Program-made: the position numbers and the translations under genes | NCBI RefSeq assembly: GCF_015690345.1 | Contig: NZ_JADPUN010000202.1 | Span: 1 to 56,429 of the forward strand | Reading direction: 5' to 3' | From: Plantactinospora alkalitolerans | Lineage (GTDB): Bacteria; Actinomycetota; Actinomycetes; Mycobacteriales; Micromonosporaceae | Length of the DNA: 56,429 nt | Part shown: positions 45,037 to 52,929 of the stretch, one piece after another | How positions within the stretch are numbered: position 1 is the first letter of the stretch | Layout of the letters: each line of letters begins with the position of its first letter | Notes under the pieces: generated by a model | Database searches by the model: none | The model's input: the letters and a program-made list of their open reading frames with translations, nothing else | Told to the model about the DNA's origin: nothing

Positions 45037-45042
45037 TAATCT
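45037..45042 (+). promoter_or_regulatory. -10 box, leaderless pafA start
   Basis: TAATCT lies 6 nt before ATG 45049; CTGACC (45012-45017) is a possible -35 at 19-nt spacing. Confidence 0.5.
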
Positions 45043-45048
45043 CCAAGC

Positions 45049-46407
45049 ATGGAGCGGCGAATCTTCGGCCTTGAAACCGAGTACGGCGTCACCTGCACCT
45101 ACCGCGGTCAACGGCGACTGTCTCCGGACGAGGTCGCCCGGTATCTCTTCCGTCGGGTGGTGTCCTGGGGACGATCGAGCAACGTTTTCCTACGCAACGG
45201 TGCCCGGCTCTACCTCGACGTCGGGTCCCACCCGGAGTACGCCACCCCCGAGTGTGACTCGGTCACCGACCTGGTCGCCCACGACCGGGCCGGCGAGCGG
45301 ATCCTGGAGGGTCTGCTGGTCGACGCCGAGAAGCGGTTGCACGATGAGGGGATCGCGGGCGAGATCTACCTGTTCAAGAACAACACCGACTCGGCCGGCA
45401 ACTCGTACGGTTGCCACGAGAACTACCTGGTCTCCCGGCACGGGGAGTTCGGCCGGCTGGCCGACGTCCTGATCCCGTTCCTGGTGACCCGGCAGCTGAT
45501 CTGCGGGGCCGGGAAGGTGCTGCAGACCCCGCGCGGGGCGGTCTACTGCCTGTCGCAGCGGGCCGAGCACATCTGGGAGGGCGTCTCCTCGGCGACCACC
45601 CGTAGCCGGCCGATCATCAACACCCGGGACGAGCCACACGCCGACGCCGAGCGGTACCGACGGTTGCACGTCATCGTCGGGGACTCGAACATGAACGAGG
45701 TCACCACCCTGCTCAAGGTGGGCAGCGCTGACATCGTGCTGCGGATGATCGAGGCCGGGGTGGTGATGCGCGACCTGTCGCTGGAGAACCCGATCCGGGC
45801 GATCCGGGAGGTTTCGCACGACATCACCGGGCGTCGGAAGGTACGGCTGGCCTCGAACAAGGAGGTCAGCGCGCTGGAGATCCAGCAGGAGTACCTCGCC
45901 AAGGCGACCGAGTTCGTCGAGCGGCGGGGCGGTGACCAGACCGCGAAGCGGGTCGTCGAGTTGTGGGGGCGGGTGCTCAACGCCGTCGAGAACGGCAACC
46001 TGGACCCGGTGTCCCGCGAGATCGACTGGGTGACGAAGCTCCAGCTGATCGAGAAGTACCAGCGCAAGAACGACCTGCCGCTCTCGCACCCCCGGATCGC
46101 GCAGATGGACCTCGCCTACCACGACCTGCGCCGCGGACGCGGCCTGTACGGGCTGTTGGAGCGGCGTAAGCAGGTCGACCGGATCGCCACCGACCCGGAG
46201 ATCTTCGAGGCCAAGGAGACGCCACCGCAGACCACCCGGGCCCGGCTGCGTGGTGAGTTCATCCGACACGCCCAGGAGAAGCGCCGGGACTTCACCGTCG
46301 ACTGGGTGCACCTCAAGCTGAACGACCAGGCGCAACGGACGGTGTTGTGCAAGGACCCGTTCCGGGCCTACGACGAGCGGGTCGAACGGCTGATCGCGAG
46401 CATGTGA
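45049..46407 (+). CDS. pafA: Pup-protein ligase
   Basis: 452 residues, glutamine-synthetase-like, very close to mycobacterial Paf[16 protein letters not shown] carries E9, [18 protein letters not shown] carries the catalytic aspartate D57, and [18 protein letters not shown] plus [15 protein letters not shown] line the ATP site. The C-terminal domain ends in [15 protein letters not shown] and RLIASM. It phosphorylates the C-terminal glutamate of Pup and joins it to substrate lysines. The Dop-loop is absent, as expected. The start has a leaderless -10. A terminator hairpin follows, so the gene appears monocistronic. Confidence 0.97.
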   Translation: MERRIFGLETEYGVTCTYRGQRRLSPDEVARYLFRRVVSWGRSSNVFLRNGARLYLDVGSHPEYATPECDSVTDLVAHDRAGERILEGLLVDAEKRLHDEGIAGEIYLFKNNTDSAGNSYGCHENYLVSRHGEFGRLADVLIPFLVTRQLICGAGKVLQTPRGAVYCLSQRAEHIWEGVSSATTRSRPIINTRDEPHADAERYRRLHVIVGDSNMNEVTTLLKVGSADIVLRMIEAGVVMRDLSLENPIRAIREVSHDITGRRKVRLASNKEVSALEIQQEYLAKATEFVERRGGDQTAKRVVELWGRVLNAVENGNLDPVSREIDWVTKLQLIEKYQRKNDLPLSHPRIAQMDLAYHDLRRGRGLYGLLERRKQVDRIATDPEIFEAKETPPQTTRARLRGEFIRHAQEKRRDFTVDWVHLKLNDQAQRTVLCKDPFRAYDERVERLIASM

Positions 46408-46415
46408 CCGGGCAT

Positions 46416-46443
46416 CCGGGCGGGGCCGGCCAGGCCCGCCCGG
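46416..46443 (+). terminator. terminator after pafA
   Basis: CCGGGCGGGGCC pairs with GGCCCGCCCGG as 11 base pairs with one bulged G, closing a GGCCA loop, 9 bp after the pafA stop. Confidence 0.7.
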
Positions 46444-46468
46444 GGCATTCGTTATTCTGGCGGCCGTT

Positions 46469-46675
46469 ATGACGCATCCAGAATCCGGTCGGAACGAGGG
46501 CGAGCATCATCGCCCCGAGCAGGTGCGACAGAACCGTGTCGAGCGGCGGCGCGCGAAGATCCGTGAGGAGATCGAGCGCAACCGCCGAGGCGAGTACAAG
46601 GTGCCCACCTGGGTGCTGACGGTGACGCTCGTGCTGGTCGTGGCCGGTTGGCTGGCCCTGGTGTTCCTGAGCTGA
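46469..46675 (+). CDS. small single-helix membrane protein, 68 aa
   Basis: A very charged N-terminal half (RQNRVERRRAKIREEIERNRRGEYK) is likely helical and cytoplasmic. It is followed by one membrane helix (VPTWVLTVTLVLVVAGWLAL) and an end of FLS. The family is unrecognised. The gene sits between pafA and pafB as a small open frame with normal codon bias. TATTCT (46453-46458) lies 10 nt before ATG 46469, so the leader is only a few nucleotides long. Confidence 0.7.
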   Translation: MTHPESGRNEGEHHRPEQVRQNRVERRRAKIREEIERNRRGEYKVPTWVLTVTLVLVVAGWLALVFLS

Positions 46676-46690
46676 CCCGTCGATACGCAC

Positions 46691-46733
46691 CGGCGGTTCG
46701 GCAGAGGCCGGCGGCTCGGCAGAGGCCGGCGGC
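46691..46733. repeat. 18-bp tandem repeat, two copies plus
   Basis: CGGCGG(T/C)TCGGCAGAGGC occurs at 46691-46708 and 46709-46726, with a partial third copy. It fills the gap between the convergent 68-aa gene (end 46675) and DUF3866 gene (end 46744). Confidence 0.75.
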
Positions 46734-46743
46734 GGGCTCCGGG

Positions 46744-47826
46744 TCAGCGCAGGCTGGCGGCGTGCCGCCCGGCGGCGGCCGCCGCGAGGAAGTACGCGTG
46801 GTCGGCATCCAGGCCGCGCCCCATCGTGGAGAGCGGGACCGGCGTCGCACGCAACGCCTCGTCGAGTCCGGCCACGGCCACCCGGACGACGCGGTGCCGC
46901 TCGGCCAGCGGGACCAGGGCCTCCTCCACCTCGGTGAGCAGGTCCGGCGGCAGTTCGGCGGGGAGCACCAGGTCGGCGGCGGCCAGCGCGACCCGGCCGT
47001 ACGCGGTGACGCTGTGGTGCGAGAGGCCGCGGTGCCGGGGCCGGGGATCGGCTCCGGAGATCCGCAGCGAACCCACCGGATGACCGCCCAAGGTCGCGAC
47101 GGCGTTGACGGCCTCACCGACCGACACCCCGGAGAAGCCCCACCGGGTGCCCGTTCCCAGGTTGCCCGGCCCCTGCGCGACGATCGCCACCTCGGCGCCG
47201 AGCACGTGCCGCGCGGCGAGCAGACCGCTGTGCAGGTTGGTGGCCTCCAGGTCACCGCCGAACGCCTGGCCGACGGTGACCGTTCCGGCGAGTTCGGTCC
47301 GCAGCCCGTCCAGGGTCCGGGAGAACCACGCCGGCAGGGCACCCCCGTCGGTCATCAGGTAGGCGATCCGGATTCCGGGCGCGTCGGCCCGGATCCCGGC
47401 GACGACCGCCGGCAGCGCGGAGTGCAGATCGGCGGTGACCACCGGCAGCCCGTCGAGGCCGTCGGCATCGGCGAGCGCAGCCCGGTGCGGCGAGGCCTCC
47501 TCGTCGACACCGAGCACGATCGGTTGCAGCGGCGTGTAGCGGGCCTTGACCAGATGCCCCGCGTCGCGGCTGTGGCCGGCATCGGGCGGGTCGGCCGGCA
47601 GCCGGTCCGGCAGCGCCACGACCAGGGCGTATCCGCCGGTTCCGAGCCCCATCACCAGGGCGCCCACGTTGAGCAGCACCCGGTCGCCCGGCTCGGGCAT
47701 GCCGACCAGTTCCGGGTACGCCAGTGCCCGGACGATGCCGCCGTCGGTCTGCCGGACGTCGAGTTCGACGGCACCGTGCCAGTGCCGCCGGAGCGTCGTG
47801 ACCGTGCCTGACCGCCATCGCACCAT
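46744..47826 (-). CDS. DUF3866 family protein
   Basis: 360 residues. MVRWRSGTVTTLRRHW, YPELVGMPEPGDRVLLNVGA, HLVKARYTPLQP, LMTDGGALPAWFSRTLDGL, AIVAQGPGNLGTGTRWGFSG and GLSHHSVTAYGRVAL match the DUF3866 family, conserved in actinobacteria near pafA/pafBC. The glycine-rich GPGNLGTG stretch and conserved SHHS hint at a nucleotide or metal site, but no activity is known. ATG 47826 is 7 nt after reverse-strand TACCCT with no ribosome site. The 3' side ends in a tandem repeat. Confidence 0.88.
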   Translation of the reverse strand: MVRWRSGTVTTLRRHWHGAVELDVRQTDGGIVRALAYPELVGMPEPGDRVLLNVGALVMGLGTGGYALVVALPDRLPADPPDAGHSRDAGHLVKARYTPLQPIVLGVDEEASPHRAALADADGLDGLPVVTADLHSALPAVVAGIRADAPGIRIAYLMTDGGALPAWFSRTLDGLRTELAGTVTVGQAFGGDLEATNLHSGLLAARHVLGAEVAIVAQGPGNLGTGTRWGFSGVSVGEAVNAVATLGGHPVGSLRISGADPRPRHRGLSHHSVTAYGRVALAAADLVLPAELPPDLLTEVEEALVPLAERHRVVRVAVAGLDEALRATPVPLSTMGRGLDADHAYFLAAAAAGRHAASLR

Positions 47827-47833
47827 GGCCGGC

Positions 47834-47839
47834 AGGGTA
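47834..47839 (-). promoter_or_regulatory. -10 box, leaderless DUF3866 start
   Basis: TACCCT on the reverse strand ends 7 nt before ATG 47826. Confidence 0.5.
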
Positions 47840-47894
47840 GTCGGCGGGCGTCGGGGCTCCGTCGTCCGGCCCCGTCCGGCACCGCGCCCGGCCG

Positions 47895-48827
47895 TTACGA
47901 CCGGCGGGTCCGGGTGGGGTCGAGGAAGACGTACCGGATGTTCGGATAGCGGGCGACGAGCTGCCGCTCGGCCTGGTCCGAGCCGGCCTCGATCTCCGCC
48001 CCGGTGGCCTCGTCCCGGAAGTCGACCTTCGCCGCGACGAGGATGTCGTCCGGACCGAGGTGCATGGTCAACAGCGTGTCCACCCGGTCCACCGTCGGCA
48101 GCGAGGAGAGTTCGCGGTAGATCCCCGAGTACATCTGCGGTGGTACCGCCCGCCCGACCAGCAGCGAGATGTTGCTGCGGGCCAGAATGGCGGCGACCAC
48201 CAGGAGCAGGAGACCGATCACGATCGAGGCCAGTCCGTCCCAGAGTTCGTCGCCGGTGAGCTGGGCCAGGCCGAGGCCGGCGGCGGCGACGGAGATGCCG
48301 ATCAGCGCGGCGGCGTCCTCCAGGAACACCGCCTTGATCGTGGTGTCCGCGGTGTGCCGCAGGAAGCGGGCGGGGGTGATGTTCCGCTCGCGGGAGGTCC
48401 GGAGGATCTGCCGGACGGCCCGGGCCAGGGACACCGACTCGATTCCGAACGAGATCGCCAGTACGACGTACGAGATCAGGTACTCGCCGCTGTGCACCCC
48501 GTCCCGGACGGTGTTGACCCCGTGTGTGATGGAGAAGCCGGCGCCGACCACGAAGGTGAAGATCGCGGCGATGAACGCCCAGACGTAGCTCTCCTTGCCG
48601 TACCCGAACGGATGCTGCGGATCGGCGGGCCGGGCGCCACGGCGGAGCGCCGTGAACAGCAGTACCTCGGTGGTGGTGTCGGCCACCGAGTGGGCACCCT
48701 CGGAGAGCATCGCGGCGGAGCCGGAGATGGTTCCGGCCACCACCTTGGCCACGGCGATCGCGAGATTGGCCAGTCCGGCCACCACCACCGTGCCGAGGCT
48801 CTCCGAAGTGCCGTCCCGTTCCGCCAT
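47895..48827 (-). CDS. cation diffusion facilitator transporter
   Basis: 310 residues with six membrane helices. Helix 2 has the metal-site HSVAD (HxxxD). Helix 5 has FLEDAAALIG, where one histidine of the usual HxxxD pair is replaced by an acidic arrangement, as in the SLC30A9/YdfM-like branch. A C-terminal cytoplasmic domain (about 215-305, VDRVDTLLTMHLGPDDILVAAKV) follows. It probably exports a divalent metal using the proton gradient. ATG 48827 lies 6 nt after reverse-strand TAGGCT. It is divergent from pafB with 100 bp between. Confidence 0.9.
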   Translation of the reverse strand: MAERDGTSESLGTVVVAGLANLAIAVAKVVAGTISGSAAMLSEGAHSVADTTTEVLLFTALRRGARPADPQHPFGYGKESYVWAFIAAIFTFVVGAGFSITHGVNTVRDGVHSGEYLISYVVLAISFGIESVSLARAVRQILRTSRERNITPARFLRHTADTTIKAVFLEDAAALIGISVAAAGLGLAQLTGDELWDGLASIVIGLLLLVVAAILARSNISLLVGRAVPPQMYSGIYRELSSLPTVDRVDTLLTMHLGPDDILVAAKVDFRDEATGAEIEAGSDQAERQLVARYPNIRYVFLDPTRTRRS

Positions 48828-48833
48828 AGGGCC

Positions 48834-48839
48834 AGCCTA
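48834..48839 (-). promoter_or_regulatory. -10 box, leaderless CDF start
   Basis: TAGGCT on the reverse strand ends 6 nt before ATG 48827. Confidence 0.5.
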
Positions 48840-48897
48840 GGAGCCGGCCAGCGGACGCAGGCGCGGACCCGACCGGGACCTGGCGCGGGTACCCGCG

Positions 48898-48920
48898 TTG
48901 TGATCCGACACTGCTAGCGT
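48898..48920 (+). promoter_or_regulatory. pafB promoter, partial RecA-NDp match
   Basis: TTGTGATCC (48898-48906), 8 nt, TAGCGT (48915-48920), then 7 nt to GTG 48928. The spacing and -10 equal the PafBC-dependent RecA-NDp layout; the 9-mer matches TTGTCRGTG at 5 of 9 positions. The start would be leaderless. Confidence 0.4.
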
Positions 48921-48927
48921 CTGTGTC

Positions 48928-49929
48928 GTGTCGCGGACCCGTACCGAACGCCTGGTCAACCTGGTGATCTGCCTGCTGTCCACGCGACGGTTCCTGACCG
49001 CCGCGCAGATTGCCGCGACCGTACCCGGCTATGAGCATGATCCGGACGACCCTCGGGACCACGAGGCGTTCCAGCGCAAGTTCGAGCGCGACAAGGCCGA
49101 GCTGCGCGAACTGGGCGTGCCGCTGGAGACCGGTACGGCCAGCGCGTTCGACACCGAGCCGGGTTACCGGATCGCACACCGCGAGTACGCGTTACCGGAC
49201 ATTCCGCTGGAACCCGACGAGGCGGCGGCGGTGGGCATCGCCGCCCGGCTCTGGCGGCACGCCGGCCTGGCCGCCGCGGCCTCCTCCGGGCTGGCCAAAC
49301 TGCGCGCCGCCGGCATCGACGTCGACCCGCAGGCCACCCTCGGGATGGAGCCCGTGGTCACCGTCGACCCGGCGTTCGCACCGCTCACCACCGCGGCCCG
49401 GGACCGCCGCACGGTCACCTTCGAGTACCGGGTGCCCGAGGGCGACGCCCCGACGAGCCGGCGGTTGCAGCCCTGGGGCGTGGTCTGCTGGCGTGGCCGG
49501 TGGTACGTGGTCGGTCATGATCTCGACCGGGCGGCCGCCCGATGCTTCCGGCTGTCCCGGATCATCGGTGGCGCGGTCCGGGTGCTCGGCGAGCCGAACG
49601 CCTTCTCTCCGCCGGTCGGCGTCGATCTGATCAGTCACGTCGCCCGGTTCTCCGGTCCGGTGGAGCGCTCCGGCCGGGCCACCGTCCTGGTCCGGCCCGG
49701 CCGCGCCGCCGGGTTACGCCGGTGGGCCCGGGAGGTGACCAGCGGACCGGACGGTGACCGGCTGGTCCTGCCGTACGCGGAAGCCGAGTCACTGGCCAGT
49801 AGGCTCGTGGGCTACGGTCCCGATGTCCGGGTGGTCGACCCACCGGAGGTCCGGGAGGCCGTCATCCAGCGGCTGAAGGAGATCGCCGCCCGGCACGACG
49901 ACGTGGTCGTGGCCCGGACGTCGGCGTAA
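48928..49929 (+). CDS. pafB: PafB, DNA-damage transcriptional activator subunit
   Basis: 333 residues with the full family layout: N-terminal winged helix (about 3-60, TERLVNLVICLLSTRRFLTAAQIA), a linker helical region, the WYL domain (about 140-215, DRRTVTFEYRV, GVVCWRGRWYVVGHD and FRLSRI), and the C-terminal WCX domain (about 225-325). PafB and PafC together activate the LexA-independent damage regulon by modifying promoter recognition at RecA-NDp promoters; WYL/WCX senses a ligand, reported as single-stranded DNA. GTG 48928 is preceded by TAGCGT at leaderless spacing. pafC follows 52 bp later. Confidence 0.95.
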   Translation: MSRTRTERLVNLVICLLSTRRFLTAAQIAATVPGYEHDPDDPRDHEAFQRKFERDKAELRELGVPLETGTASAFDTEPGYRIAHREYALPDIPLEPDEAAAVGIAARLWRHAGLAAAASSGLAKLRAAGIDVDPQATLGMEPVVTVDPAFAPLTTAARDRRTVTFEYRVPEGDAPTSRRLQPWGVVCWRGRWYVVGHDLDRAAARCFRLSRIIGGAVRVLGEPNAFSPPVGVDLISHVARFSGPVERSGRATVLVRPGRAAGLRRWAREVTSGPDGDRLVLPYAEAESLASRLVGYGPDVRVVDPPEVREAVIQRLKEIAARHDDVVVARTSA

Positions 49930-49981
49930 CACGGACAGGGCTCGTGCCCTGGTGACTGACTGAGCAGAGGGAGGAGCCGGC

Positions 49982-51913
49982 GTGACTCGTCCGGCGCAAC
50001 GGTCCGGCGGCGCACGGGCCTCGGCCGACCGGCTGGCCCGACTGCTCAACCTGGTGCCCTACCTACTGGCCCGGCCCGGCATCGAACTGGCCGAGGCCGC
50101 CGCCGACCTCGGGGTCACCGAGCGGCAACTGCGGGAGGACCTGGAACTGCTCTGGGTCTGCGGGCTGCCCGGGTACGGACCCGGCGATCTCATCGACATG
50201 GCGTTCGACGGTGACCGGGTCACCATCACCTACGACGCCGGCATCGACCGTCCGCTGCGGCTCACCCCCGACGAGGCGCTCGCGCTGGTGGTCGCGCTGC
50301 GGATGCTCGCCGAGACCCCGGGGATGGCGAACCGGGACGCGATCGAGCGGGCCCTCGCCAAGATCGAGAACGCCGCCGGTGAACTCGCGGACGCCCCGGT
50401 CGCGGTACGGATGCCCGGAGACGGCGACCGGGTGGAGGCGCTGCGGGACGCGGTGCAGCGTCGGCGGGCGCTCCGGATCACGTACTACACCGCGACCCGG
50501 GACGAGACGACCGAACGCACCATCGACCCGATCCGGGTGCTGATGGTCGGCGGCCTGGCGTACGTCGAGGCCTGGTGTCGCCGGGCGGAGTCGGTGCGGA
50601 TGTTCCGGGCCGACCGGATCGACGCGCTCGTCGCCCAGGCCCAGGCCACCGGCCGGGCACCGTCGCTGATCATCGGGGTGCTCCGCGACGGCGGGCTCGC
50701 GCACGTCGCCGCCGCCGGGCAGACCCCGGAACCCGATCCGGACACCCAGTACCGGATCGGCTCGATCAGCAAGACCATGACGGCGGTACTGCTGCTCCAA
50801 CAGCGCGACGAGGGGCGACTCGACCTCGACGACCCGCTGGACCGGCACCTGCCCGACACCCCCGTCGGCACGGTACGACTCCGCCAGCTCCTCGGCCACG
50901 CCGCCGGACTGCAACGGGAGCCGGACGGCGACTGGTGGGAACGCTCGGCCGGAGCCGACCTCGACACCCTGCTGGCCGGGCTGACCGCCGCCAAACTGGC
51001 CCATCCGCCACACCGCACCTTCCACTACTCCAACCTCGCGTACGGGCTGCTCGGGGCGGTGCTGGAACGGATCACCGGCGAATCGTGGTGGAAACTCGTC
51101 CGGACCCGACTGCTCGATCCACTGGGGATGGTCCGCACCTCCTACCAGGCGACCGAGCCGTTCGCGCGCGGATACGTCGTACATCCCTGGCACGGGACGT
51201 TGCGGGAGGAGCCGCGTACCGACACCGGGGCGATGGCGCCGGCCGGACAGATCTGGGCCACCACCACCGACCTGGCCCGGTGGGCCGCCTTCCTCGCCGC
51301 ACCGGATCCGGAGGTCCTCGCCCCCGGCACGCTCACCGAGATGTGCGTTCCGGTGGCGATCTCCGACCTCGACTCCTGGACCGCCGGGTACGGGCTCGGC
51401 CTGGAGCTGCACCGGGTCGGCGACCGGGTGTACGTCGGGCACGGCGGCTCGATGCCCGGCTACGTCGCGACGATGTCGGTGCACCGGCCGTCCCGCACCG
51501 GCGTCGTCGGTTTCGCCAACTCGTACGGTTTCCGGTCCGGAGCACTTCCCGCGCTCGGCCGGCAGCTGCTCAGTACGGTGCTCGACTCCGAGCCCGTGCC
51601 GGTTCGGCCCTGGCGACCGGCGTCCGCGCCGCCGGCACCGGAGATCGCCGAGTTGACCGGTCGCTGGTGGTGGATGGGCCGGGAGGTCGAGGTGGCCTGG
51701 GACGCGACCACCGACGAGTTGCTGATCACCCAGCTGGCGTCGAGCGCCGCCGCGCCCTGGCGGTTCGGCCGGGACGGCACCGGCCGGTGGCGCGGCCGGT
51801 CCGGCCTCAACGACGGCGAAATCCTCGTGGTCCGCCGCGACCCGACCGGCGTCGCGGCGGCGCTGGACATCGCCACCTTCGTCTTCACCCGCGACCCCGA
51901 CCGGACCGGCTAG
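49982..51913 (+). CDS. pafC: PafC (WYL) fused to a serine beta-lactamase/DD-peptidase-like domain
   Basis: 643 residues; ordinary PafC has about 320. Residues 15-65 are the PafC helix-turn-helix (RLARLLNLVPYLLARPG), with WVCGLPGYGPGDLIDM following. The WYL domain spans about 150-215 (RRALRITYYTATRDE, IDPIRVLMVGGLAYVEAWC, VRMFRADRID). The WCX domain that should follow is absent. From about 225 the frame continues as a class C beta-lactamase-family hydrolase with SxxK at 261-264 (SISK), YSN at 349-351 and HGG at 487-489, plus an APAGQIWATTTDLARW block and a C-terminal beta domain. No stop or frameshift lies at the joint (about nt 50625-50655). No signal peptide, so the hydrolase would stay cytosolic. 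GTG 49982 has GGGAGGAG. tatA/tatC, usual next genes, are missing. Confidence 0.93.
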   Translation: MTRPAQRSGGARASADRLARLLNLVPYLLARPGIELAEAAADLGVTERQLREDLELLWVCGLPGYGPGDLIDMAFDGDRVTITYDAGIDRPLRLTPDEALALVVALRMLAETPGMANRDAIERALAKIENAAGELADAPVAVRMPGDGDRVEALRDAVQRRRALRITYYTATRDETTERTIDPIRVLMVGGLAYVEAWCRRAESVRMFRADRIDALVAQAQATGRAPSLIIGVLRDGGLAHVAAAGQTPEPDPDTQYRIGSISKTMTAVLLLQQRDEGRLDLDDPLDRHLPDTPVGTVRLRQLLGHAAGLQREPDGDWWERSAGADLDTLLAGLTAAKLAHPPHRTFHYSNLAYGLLGAVLERITGESWWKLVRTRLLDPLGMVRTSYQATEPFARGYVVHPWHGTLREEPRTDTGAMAPAGQIWATTTDLARWAAFLAAPDPEVLAPGTLTEMCVPVAISDLDSWTAGYGLGLELHRVGDRVYVGHGGSMPGYVATMSVHRPSRTGVVGFANSYGFRSGALPALGRQLLSTVLDSEPVPVRPWRPASAPPAPEIAELTGRWWWMGREVEVAWDATTDELLITQLASSAAAPWRFGRDGTGRWRGRSGLNDGEILVVRRDPTGVAAALDIATFVFTRDPDRTG

Positions 51914-52035
51914 GAGCCGGCTGGCACCGTCGCGAGCCGGCTGGCAGCCGTCACGGACCGGATGGCAGCGTCACGAACCGGTTGGCAGCCGTCACGAACC
52001 GGATGGCAGCGTCACGAACCGGTTGGCAGTGTCAC
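51914..52035. repeat. 20/21-bp tandem repeat running through the DUF3097 stop
   Basis: Six units of the form GAACCGG(A/T)TGGCAGC(C)GTCAC begin at 51914, 51934, 51955, 51975, 51996 and 52016, alternating 20 and 21 bp. The array begins one base after the pafC-fusion stop. The reverse-strand stop of DUF3097 (52012-52014) lies inside unit 5, and unit 6 encodes its last residues (VTLPTG). Each unit carries a reverse-strand TGAC. Confidence 0.85.
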
Positions 52036-52830
52036 GAAGTCGATCAGCCGTTCCACGGCGTTGATCAGCGGTGTCTCCACGTCGTGGAAGCTGTCGACCC
52101 GGGAGAGGATCCGCCGCCACATCTGTGCCGGTTCGGCGACACCGAGCGCCGCACAGACGCCCTCCTTCCACGGCCGTCCCGGCGGCACCACCGGCCACGC
52201 GGGAATGCCGACCGCCGACGGCTTCACGGCCTGCCACACGTCCACGTACGGATGCCCGGTGACCAGGACGTCCGGCGAGGTGACCGCCGCCACGATCCGG
52301 CTCTCCTTCGATCCTGGCACGAGGTGGTCGACGAGGACGCCCAACCGGCGCCCCGGTCCGGGACCGAAGTTCCGGACCTCGGCGGCGAGTTCGTCGATGC
52401 CGTCGAGCGGCTCCACCACCACGCCCTCGATCCGCAGGTCGTCGCCCCAGATCCGCTCCACCAGCGCGGCGTCGTGGATCCCCTCCACCCAGATCCGGCT
52501 GGCCTTGGCGACCTGTGCCCGTACTCCGGCCACCGCGACCGAGCCGGACGCCGTCCGCTGGCGTACCGGTGCCGCCATCGCGGGCCCCGGTCGACGTAAC
52601 GTCACCGGCTGCCCGTCGAGCAGGAACGCCGCCGGCAGGAGCGGAAAGTTGCGCCGTCGCCCGTGCCGGTCCTCCAGCACCACCGCGCCCGACTCGAACC
52701 CCACCACGGCGCCACAGAAGCCCGAGTCGGCATCCTCGACCACCAGATCGGGCTCGGCGTCCACCTCGGGCACGACCTTGCGGCGCCGCCAGTTTCCGGC
52801 GAGCACGTCGTCTCCGTACATCCTCCCCAT
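52012..52830 (-). CDS. DUF3097 family protein
   Basis: 272 residues. MYGDDVLAGNWRRRKVVPEV, ESGFCGAVVGFESGAVVLEDRHGRRR-type sequence (visible as DLVVEDADSGFCGAVVGF), KASRIWVEGIHDAALVERIWGDDL, VLVDHLVPGSKESRI and VLVTGHPYVDVWQAVKP are family hallmarks. The last blocks resemble a Toprim-like strand-acidic pattern (WVEGIHD, LVDHLVPGSKE), but no activity is established. ATG 52830 lies 8 nt after reverse-strand TAGCGT; ATG 52821 is an alternative. Its C-terminus (FVTLPTGS) is encoded by the repeat array. In other actinomycetes I recall this gene near hemW/hrcA rather than pafC. Confidence 0.88.
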   Translation of the reverse strand: MGRMYGDDVLAGNWRRRKVVPEVDAEPDLVVEDADSGFCGAVVGFESGAVVLEDRHGRRRNFPLLPAAFLLDGQPVTLRRPGPAMAAPVRQRTASGSVAVAGVRAQVAKASRIWVEGIHDAALVERIWGDDLRIEGVVVEPLDGIDELAAEVRNFGPGPGRRLGVLVDHLVPGSKESRIVAAVTSPDVLVTGHPYVDVWQAVKPSAVGIPAWPVVPPGRPWKEGVCAALGVAEPAQMWRRILSRVDSFHDVETPLINAVERLIDFVTLPTGS

Positions 52831-52838
52831 GAGGGCCG

Positions 52839-52844
52839 ACGCTA
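52839..52844 (-). promoter_or_regulatory. -10 box, near-leaderless DUF3097 start
   Basis: TAGCGT on the reverse strand ends 8 nt before ATG 52830. Confidence 0.4.
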
Positions 52845-52917
52845 GCCGTGACCGGCCGAACAGTGTCGTAGACGCGCCGCCCGGCGGGCAGCCGAGACAG
52901 CCGCCACGCAAAGCACG

Positions 52918-52923
52918 TACCCT
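52918..52923 (+). promoter_or_regulatory. -10 box, leaderless start at 52930
   Basis: TACCCT lies 6 nt before ATG 52930. Confidence 0.5.
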
Positions 52924-52929
52924 AGCCGC

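Noticed and set aside
46744-49179. A continuous reverse frame joining DUF3866 with sequence antisense to pafB and the CDF gene
   Set aside because: The real DUF3866 start is ATG 47826 with its own -10; the upstream extension is a different-frame shadow of the CDF gene.
51914-52035. Possible CRISPR or att site
   Set aside because: The units are direct tandem copies without unique spacers, and no integrase or transposase is in the window.
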